Source of the DNA: Haliclystus octoradiatus
Taxonomy: Eukaryota; Cnidaria; Staurozoa; Stauromedusae; Haliclystidae
Direction: 5' to 3'
NCBI GenBank assembly: GCA_916610825.1
Contig: OU744446.1
Coordinates: 5,217,001 to 5,281,000, forward strand
DNA: 64,000 nucleotides
Shown: in pieces, positions 55,677 through 64,000 of the stretch
How positions within the stretch are numbered: the first letter of the stretch is position 1
Layout of the letters: each line of letters opens with the position of its first letter
Notes under the pieces: model-generated
What the model was told of the DNA's origin: nothing
What the model saw: only the letters and a program-made list of their open reading frames with translations
Database searches by the model: none
Program-made: the position numbers and the translations under genes

Positions 55677-58600
55677 AAACAAACAGAATAATTAAAATTT
55701 CCCACATAAAAACTGTCTTTACAATAAAAAAAAATATATAGAGTTTCCAACATTCTGTATAACACATTCTTTATTTTGTTGTTTTTATTTGATTTACGTG
55801 TCTAAATAAATAATGTTATATCTATCATGTCAAAAATATGTTATTGTTGTATTATTTTGATTTTTTTATGTAAATGAATATGAATTATAAAACGTTGCGA
55901 AAATACGTTGATGTTTCTTAAATGTGTAATGAGCATTTATTCACAACTTTATTAAGAAACAGAGAAGATCTACTTATATTTAAATGGGATTCATTCAATT
56001 TAAATCAAAGTGTGGTCATATGCATACCTCTGAAAAGATTCAGAAATTAACCAGCGACGCCAATATACTTTTTGTAGGAGAATTGCGTACCAATTGTTTG
56101 TAATTAATCCAAATTAAATTGAAATTTACAAAAGATGTTTGCCTGTCTAATCCATTTTGTGATGTTTTCAAAAACAACTTTCTTTCTTGTTCTGCTCATT
56201 TATTTATAAACCAATTATAAGAAGCTATACCATAAAAACTGGTAATAGAAAGAACAATCAAACACGGTTCTCTCGCAGATTGTAAATAGAATATTTCGAT
56301 AAATCTTACAATCTAACATTTACCGATGGTCCTTAGATTTGGCAATACAAAATTGAATATAGGGACGAGATTTTTTTTTTCTTCTTGTGATAACTATTAT
56401 TTATGGAATTAATAAGTTATACTTTGGTAAGCTGTCACAAATAACTGTGTTTTTGATTTGTGCTGATCTTTATGATGAATGATAACTATTCAATAAACAT
56501 TTAACTCTAAAAACTCTCAAAGTGATTTCAAATGTACTTTATTCTTATGTCATGTCTTACTCTGTAATTTATGAAATGTTTGGAAAATATTTCATATCGG
56601 GAATGGACTTTGAAATTGTGCTGTGTAATTGATCTCAATGGATTCTAGCTTATAAAACTTAGAACTCGTTTTAAAACCGAATATTTTCGGCTTCATCCCT
56701 CTCTGACATATTTATTCAGCGGACTGTCAAAAAAATACTCTGGAAAACTGAACTTATTCGATGTTTACAAGCTATTGACCTCATTTTCGAGGTCTTTTAA
56801 GTCTTTAAAATGTTCAAAATATGATCGAATATATGTCCGGGAAGATATATTCTACACATTTGATGAAGTCAGTAACATTATATATAAAAGTGGTAAGCGC
56901 TTTGAAAATGGAAGCATGATAGAAAAAACGTAAGGGAGAACAAAATCGATCCAATTTCGCATTATTTTAGCGTAGATTTTCTGAATTTCAACGTTTGAAG
57001 TGGAAATAAACTCGGGAATAAACTGCAATATCCTGTTTGAAAATATATGCTCATGAATTCGTTTACTCAATGAAGTCACTGTATACGTTTTATTGTTATT
57101 ATTCCTGGAATTTTCTCTGCTAATTCACGTTTCAGAATTCTCCATATAATTTCATGTATTTTTTTTGATAAAGAAATCTGACAGAGAGGTGTGGAAGGCT
57201 AATAATATAGGCTAAAACAGTGCTGATGTTGCCTAACTGCGTTACTCAGATACATTACCCTCCCATTCTACTTCGCGCATGCGTATATGATATGAAAGGC
57301 TCCGTATTTATACTTCTACCGAAATTATATTCGCTGTTCTTTGCGTTGTTTTTTTACTTTCTTATTATTTCAATACTGTGATATGAGAATGTCATTGGGT
57401 TGTTTGTGTTCAATGGCGATCGAGAGATGTACCGCTCAATCTAAAACAATGAATATTTTTTTGATTTCAAATACGACGGACCCTTATTATGTCGTAAGTA
57501 ATTCTTCAGTTCTTCGTACATAACAAACTTGATAGATCATTTGCTTTTCATGGAAAAGAACCGATATATTTTCGTACCTATTAACTTATTTTTGTTATCC
57601 AACATTTCTTTAGCGACTTTTCTCCTTTTTTGATCTAAAGTTTTATTTGAAAAATGTTTTTAATTTTCCCAGGCTATTTCATTTATATTTCAATGTTCTA
57701 TTTGTGATGTATATGTATTTTAAAAGCGACGGAATGAACAATGTATACGGTTATACCGGCCATCCAGCCAGAAGTCACAAAGCAAAGATATATGTTCATA
57801 AAACATTTAACACACTATATCTTACAGCCTTGAAAAAGATTCGACGGACAGTTGTCAAATCGAGGTTATGATAATCTATCAAGGTTGGCATAGCACAGAA
57901 GTGATACTTTTGCGAGTCAAATGTTATGATCATTAATTATGTGTCATTATTTATGTGTCATTAATTATCTGTCATTTAATTTACCATGTGGGTTGCTTTA
58001 CTGACAGTCATTCTCAATATTTTATATTTCCTCCAGGCAAACGAAAGAGAGGTTTCCATTAATCAATAATTATTCTAGATAAATCAATAATCAAAAGTTA
58101 TATTTTCAAACGTTACAAATATCAATTTTTACTTGCCGCTTGGTCTGTAAATAAACATTTAAAAACAAACTGCTCCAAAACGCCTCTATTATTCAAAATG
58201 TGAAGATTGGCTAGAAATGATCGTTTGAAATACTTTTTTCCACTTATAATAGCTCATTTTCGTTATGATATTATCATATTTATTTGAGATAATGAACATT
58301 CTGTTAAATATTGTTCTCAAGATACTCAAAGATTCGAGTAAATATTCTTAGCCATCGTCGTAAATTCATAATTATTCCAATTTTAAATATCATCATCATT
58401 CTGAATGCAACTTAAGTTTTCTATATTATTCATATTTTGAGAAATTTTGTCTTCAATCACTATTAAAAGCTATTCGAGATCAATGACTTATTACTCCGTC
58501 ACGGAAGGAATGGGTATTTCTCACGGTGTTTACGGAGACGTTTTGAGAAAATGAAATGCATTATTATTTTATCAGGTTTTATTTTAATAACATTTGAAAT

Positions 58601-59597
58601 ATTTTGTTTTGTTTATCCTGAACTTTTCCAAAGTTAAAAACCCAAGATTAGGAACATTATAAGTTTTTGGTCAAAATTTACTGGTGCCTTTTTTGTACTT
58701 TGCCAATGGTCCGTGTAAACTGTTTATAATAATAATAATAATAATTTTTATTTCAACCGTATTTGAGGCCAAGAAGAAACCTTCGTTTTTATGAAAGATG
58801 CAACCAATATTGTCAAAATTAACCTTGAAATTGCCCTCAATTTTGATCTTAAATAGTTATGGATTAATTGTTTCATATAATATCATATTAATGACGATTT
58901 TTATTGTAGGTTCTCAAACTCTTGCAAAATCGAATTGATTGAGTAAATTGCTAGCAATTGGAGCCTCGACATGTTCTTATAAAACTTTTAACTTTTAGAA
59001 TAATTGGAAATATAATTGGCTATGCTTTGACTGTATATCTGTACTTCATTGTATGTAGGATTAGATACATATACATTTTTGACAACAACAACTTCAGAGC
59101 AATTTAAAAACAATTCAAGTTGCCATTCAACTAGAAAGTTCATAAGTTCATAATGTTGTGAAAACACCATAAAAATGTAAAAATGTGAAATCTACACATT
59201 TTTAAGCCATGAAAAGGTTTGAAACTATCATGAAAACTTTTATATTCACGATATTAATATTTTATTAAAATGAAGTGAAAACGCAATAAAATTTCACGAT
59301 TTTTTTATGCTTTCGGTGTCAGTTATAGTAAAGAACATCGAGGCTCAACCATGTAAAATGTTATTACAATAGGTTAACATCAGAATAAGAAATATTCAAT
59401 ACAACGATATATGATATTGGACGTAATAATTTTATTAATTCAACGTATATAAGATGTTACAATGAAATAGAATTAACAATACAAATTTATTAAAAAAAAA
59501 TAAACAATAAACATTATTACAATATACAATATTCGTAACTGCACAAACTTAACAATAATATAGAAATTTCTTCATAAAAACAACAGTGACATTTTAT
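55677..59597. other. Convergent spacer between secreted genes 2 and 3
   Basis: About 3.9 kb of AT-rich sequence with the two 3' UTRs, a short TAA run near 58730-58745 and a degenerate palindromic MITE at about 59155-59325. No coding exon is supported; the open frames are short and unlike known proteins. Confidence 0.5.
59155..59325. repeat. MITE family C, degenerate
   Basis: AGCCATGAAAAGGTTTGAAA and a terminal TTTCGGTGTCAG; left end eroded. Confidence 0.6.
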
Positions 59598-60902
59598 TTA
59601 TTCACAGCCACAGGCAGAAATCATAGCAAATACATCAACGTATAATGTTGACTCTGCTCTTGGTTCTTCACGTTCTACATTAAACCAATCTTCACCATTC
59701 CACAAACGTAATTCTTGACCTACGCTCAAACCAACAAATTTCCTACCAACTGGAATTTCTATTGAAGGTAACCAATAAGGACGTTCGTATCCTGATAACA
59801 TATACATTGGTGGTGTATATGGTAAAGCAGGGAATAATGGGATATCCTTGTTATCAGTTATGAATGGATAAAGTGCATCTTTGGTTGGTTCACTTTGACA
59901 ACCGAAGTAACCCTTATCTTCTGGTACTGTCACTTGAACGTCTTGGCCTTCACAGATAGAGAAACCTCTTCTTCTTATCAATTTGATTTTATGAACCAAG
60001 TAATCATGCTCAATTGTGAACATAGCTGGTCTATCTCCTTTATTTGTATACTCAAGTGGTGTTTTGTTCAATCTAACCCATTTGAAACAACATGGTTTTG
60101 ATTCAATAACTCCGTGTACCAATCCAAGAGTGCAGAGTGCAAGCACCGTTATCAAAACATAGGAATTCTGAGGGAAAATAGGAAAACAATGAAGAGCAAG
60201 TAAATTAAATCTTATCAAGGCTACGAACTCTGATACGCTAGATAAACGGGTATTCAAAGTAAGTAATAATAAATACAATTAATTATGAAGAAATTAAACT
60301 TCCCAACTTTAGGATTTTACGCCATGCGGCGTTCAAATGCCAAATCTATTGACATTTATTTATTCGATCAATATTTATTATTGATCAGAACTATAGCTGA
60401 GAAGATTGTGTAAATTAATGTTAATCTTCGTCCTAATGTAAACGAACAGTCCTTGCTCGTATTGGCTACAATCACAAATAAAAGTCACATGCATATAGCG
60501 TTCACACTGTAGATCGTTACATATTTACAGCTATTTAATCACAACGTTAAAATGTTCAATGTCGGTTGTCATGGCAGAACTATCAGAATTAACTATCTTT
60601 ATTAACCAAATTATCATGATTAATTTTTCCATTAATAATCTGTTAATTATTTCTCATTCAATGTTGGCAAATATATTTTATCTTATCTTACTAGTAGTGT
60701 AATGAAATAGGCTATATTAATGATATTATAATAGAAATCATGAATCGTATTTAAATTTTCATCAACTTGGTGAATCGGTCACACGTATAGAATCAATGCG
60801 CTTGTAATTGTACATTTAATACTTCAAATTGAAATTATAAATAATCTAAGCGATTACTTTAATCATATTAAAAGTAGCGTTATTACTAGTAGTACTTACC
60901 AT
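59598..60902 (-). CDS. Secreted cluster protein 3 (unrecognised family)
   Basis: Two exons on the minus strand: 60902-60900, which is the ATG alone followed by GTAAGT, and 60167-59598, after a CCTATTTTCCCTCAG acceptor. Together they give 190 aa. Exon 2 opens with Asn-Ser and a signal peptide (NSYVLITVLALCTLGLVHG). Then come CCFKWVRLN, HKIKLIRRRG, GYFGC, PFITDNKD, YMLSGYERPYWLPSIEIPV, LWNGEDW and LYVDVFAM, with a Cys-rich end (SACGCE). CC[HF]KWV[KR]LN and the GY-RP-L-IEIPV block are shared with protein 2, which is its closest relative here. The reading frame continues open upstream of exon 2, but that part lacks a plausible signal peptide start. An AATAAA hexamer overlaps the stop codon. Function unknown. 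Confidence 0.85.
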
Positions 60903-62128
60903 TATATAAAATATAACACAAAATTCCAATCCGTTCGTTCGTATGGAGAGGCTGCTTGTCCTAGCACAATGCGACTTCTGACTTATGAGTACCACACTTC
61001 AAGCAATCAATGTTTGAACTTGGGCATTGACCCTAGATTGTTGACCCCCAGCTATGATCTACAATTCATCTATTCGTCTTGCCGTTACAAAGCCCCCCAG
61101 CCGAAATCATGGTGTGATTCAACAAAAGAGATGGCATTGACTCAAAGTATTATTCATCTGAGCCAAGTCTTGATAGCGTCAACGCTAATATCAGAAGAAT
61201 CCAAAAGAATACCTATGTTTACTACGAGAAAACAATTTTCCTTTACTCGTTTCTATCTAGCGAGGTGTAAAATTTTGCTATAAATTCTAATCTTTCAATT
61301 TTATATCACAATTAGTTTCATGCGGTTTTTCTTATACTTCAAAAGATTTGGAATAGGCATATCTGCCCAGCGAGAGATGCGTAGTCCGGCACTGCATTAA
61401 AACAATAGCCTATTTTGTTAGAGTATTGTCCCGGCACCATCTAGAATATAATTATTTTATTATTTTTGACAAGGCAACTATTGAAGAATTCTTTATGACG
61501 ATTTCTAATATTTTTCGATTCTTACTGTTTTCAATTCAATCTATAGCTGAAAGTTCCCATCCAATGGGCAATAAGTCTTACTTATACAAACTGCGCCATT
61601 AATATTTTTAATATCATTTAGCAAAATTGAATATGATGTACAGTTTTCCTAAGTTCTTATTAGGCAATTTTCTTAAAAAAAAAATTATTCTTGAACGCGA
61701 ATTGAAAACCGTTTTTAATTACTCTTAGTGCATTTAATATACTTGCATGTTTACAATGGATACATCTAACTTAATTTTAAAAATATCTTCATGTTTATCT
61801 ATCTTCTTCTATAGGATAAAGTTTAATTTCTTATTGATATCTCAATAACTTATATTAAAAATTTTTGTTAAGGTTCTCCGTATTTAAAACATTTATACAA
61901 ATGGTTAAGCTCTTCTTACACTAATTCCCAGGCAATTGATTGGCATGTAATATTTATTTCTGTTTTCTGCAAACCAAAACAAAATATGCAATTTATGTTC
62001 AGAAACTATACGTAAATAAGTAGTTGTTGTTAAAACTGACTTTTGAAGAAATGCTCTTGAACAAAGTTAAAGGAATATATATATATATATTTATACCATA
62101 ATATATTTATTATTTATATATATATATA

Positions 62129-62336
62129 CCTCGGGATGTGTCTATACTATTTGCGATATGCATTACCCACTACTTCGGTAGTTTGAGCACTTTGGTATGG
62201 CACAGATGTTTTTTTCATGTGATGAATTTTTCACCACATTGACCAAGGTATATACCGAAGTCAGTTCCTTGTTCGCTCACTGAGCAGTACTAATGAAGGC
62301 TAATGGCCAGAAAAAACATGTACTTGTCTGCTGCTA
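62129..62336 (-). repeat. Interspersed repeat R1
   Basis: Inverted copy of the 12941 repeat, from CTCGGGATGTGTCTATAC to ACATGTACTTGTCTGCTGC, with TA microsatellite on both sides. Confidence 0.82.
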
Positions 62337-62521
62337 TATCTCTCTCTCTATATATATATAATATATAGTTGGAGCACTGTGAATTTAAACAGACAATGAA
62401 TTGTATAACTTCTGTATTTTATAAATGTTTAGAAGAATGGTTCTACATATCTGTAACAATAGGTTACCATTGTCTCGTTATGGGTTATTCAGAATGGTAT
62501 TAAATATTTAAGTTACATACA

Positions 62522-62682
62522 CTACTGACACCAAATCCATAAAAAAATCGTAAAATTTCATGACGTTTTCATGACGTATTTACATTTTAATATCGTGAAT
62601 ATGGATGTTTTTGTGGTTTACTTTTCCATGGCGTTTTCACAACACTTTCATGGCATTTTCATGGTTATAGAGTGTTGGTAGT
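62522..62682. repeat. MITE family C
   Basis: Ends CTACTGACACCAAATCCAT and TTCATGGTTATAGAGTGTTG. Confidence 0.82.
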
Positions 62683-63542
62683 GAAATGACTTATCATCGA
62701 CTACATTGATTCATTATTAACGAGCTCCATTGGTTAACTATTTCAACAACTTGAGTATAATGGTTGATTTTAATGATGTAAAACCATGTTGATAAATACT
62801 GATCAGCTTGTTTTCAGCAAGAAAATCTGTGATAATACACTTTAAAACTTTTTCCGTGAGGCACGTCAACATCGACTACATCTTTTAGAGTACCCAACTG
62901 AATTTTCTGTTTTACTCATATCAATTGCACCTCACACCTCTGTCTGCACCTCTAAGTTTCACCATTATTTGGCTCAGTTCAACATCCAACGTGCAGTTAT
63001 CAAATTAATCAATCTTAACTTTAACTTTAATCTGTTCATCGAATAAATATTCATTAGTTCATTTTGAAAATTCCCACAGACGATGGATGGCTGAAACGTT
63101 GATTCAAATATAATGGAAACATTTCTTGCAGTCCATTAGTTTTCTGTGTCATAAAAATTTATCTCAGAATCTTCTGATTCATATCTCAATGTTGTATGGA
63201 TTGTTGTTCGCAGATAGAAAGTACAAGAGTTAATTAGGCCTCGATTTTCTTTTCTTTGAGCTTAATGCAAAGCAAATGCACTGATTATCGATCGAACAGA
63301 CTGCATTTGATTTATCTGAAGGTTTATAGAAATATCTGTATTTAGCGGATAAAACAATCAATCCGATCATAAACACATTAAAAACAAGATTGAAAAATAT
63401 AATCATGTTTCCAAATTCTTTAGTAAACATTCATACAAACATACAAAGGTACTACATATAAATTGCTACATATAAATTGGTAAAGTAAGATATTCAACCC
63501 TTAACAAATCAATAATCTAACATATAATATTACAAACTCATT

Positions 63543-64000
63543 TTACACAGAAGGAGCTTCATAGCCACGTTCAAATGCTAACATATATACGTCAAAGCAT
63601 AAAGCATTTGCTTCACCATCAACAACTGGATATTGTACACTATTTATTTGTGAATGTGTCACTCTAATTGTTTCACCTTTTGAAAGGGCATGTCCAACTG
63701 GAAGGATGGGAAGCTCGTAGCTTTGAAGATACTGTGTGTATCTGTAGTCAGGGTAAGAATATATGTGAGCATTGTTTGGTGCTACCCAAGCATCCAAAGG
63801 ACTGTTTGGAGCAAACACCGTGTTTCCACTATTTGGGTTATAAACGACCATGCCGAGGCTATGCTCATTATCGGTTGTACCAGTGTCACCTGGATTTGCT
63901 CCGAAGTATGTGCCTCCTGCTGGAAACGCCATCTCACCAGATTTGCGAACGAATTTGAAGCGAAGAATCTTATAATCTTTTTCCATTTCGAATTCCAAGT
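63543..64000 (-). CDS. Secreted cluster protein 4, C-terminal part (unrecognised family)
   Basis: Open from the right edge to a stop at 63543, about 152 codons; the N terminus lies outside the window. It shares the family layout: FKFVRKSG, TYFG, a VFAPNSP stretch, YPDYRYTQYLQSYELPILPVG, LSKGETIRV and LCFDVYMLAFERG. It is the most divergent of the four: the Cys of the FGC block is missing (YFGAN) and the GYxRP block is degenerate. It lies on the same strand as protein 3. Function unknown. Confidence 0.78.
   Translation of the reverse strand, partial: LEFEMEKDYKILRFKFVRKSGEMAFPAGGTYFGANPGDTGTTDNEHSLGMVVYNPNSGNTVFAPNSPLDAWVAPNNAHIYSYPDYRYTQYLQSYELPILPVGHALSKGETIRVTHSQINSVQYPVVDGEANALCFDVYMLAFERGYEAPSV

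Larger units (their letters stand above)
60903..63542. other. Spacer between secreted genes 3 and 4
   Basis: About 2.6 kb with two interspersed repeats (62129-62336 and 62522-62682) and short TA runs. A 66-codon minus-strand frame at 63430-63230 has one hydrophobic stretch and a basic end, but nothing confirms it as a gene. Confidence 0.45.

Noticed and set aside
63230..63430. 66-codon minus-strand frame with one membrane-like stretch
   Set aside because: Too short and unsupported; could be chance in AT-rich DNA.

Overview
This is a window of an AT-rich, intron-rich animal nuclear genome, almost certainly from an invertebrate. The evidence is GT-AG split genes, mitochondrial-import presequences, a MALT1-type paracaspase, a MEK5-type kinase with a PB1 domain, tRNA-derived SINEs, a non-LTR retrotransposon and many short inverted-repeat transposons. 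The sequence alone does not fix the phylum. Coding models were built by joining exons across GT-AG junctions with matching phase; all five conserved-gene models stay in frame.

Layout of the conserved half (1-48 kb). A MAP2K5/MEK5 gene runs on the minus strand from its ATG at 9778 off the left edge; its first ten coding exons, 220 codons, are present. About 300 bp away and divergent starts a six-exon M6PR/ATG27-like receptor (10078-17418, +, 273 aa). It converges on a two-exon mTERF-domain gene (19721-18195, -, 378 aa). That gene shares an 89-bp head-to-head start region with a six-exon mitochondrial ribosomal protein uS11m gene (19811-26466, +, 163 aa). A 13-coding-exon MALT1 paracaspase (29286-47997, +, 697 aa) follows, with a death domain, two Ig domains, a caspase-like domain with His/Cys dyad and a C-terminal Ig-like region.

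The right part (49.9-64 kb) holds four divergent copies of a small secreted-protein family that I do not recognise. In at least two, probably three, of them the first coding exon holds only the ATG, and the second exon begins with an Asn codon followed by the signal peptide. This lineage-looking cluster is the most novel item in the window.

Introns and spacers are crowded with repeats: a frameshifted, 5'-truncated LINE inside MAP2K5; two tRNA-SINE families; at least eight families of MITE or foldback elements, among them a very frequent family built on TTCATGAA; an 834-bp near-perfect palindrome in a MALT1 intron; a 97-bp satellite; and three long TAA trinucleotide arrays in another MALT1 intron.
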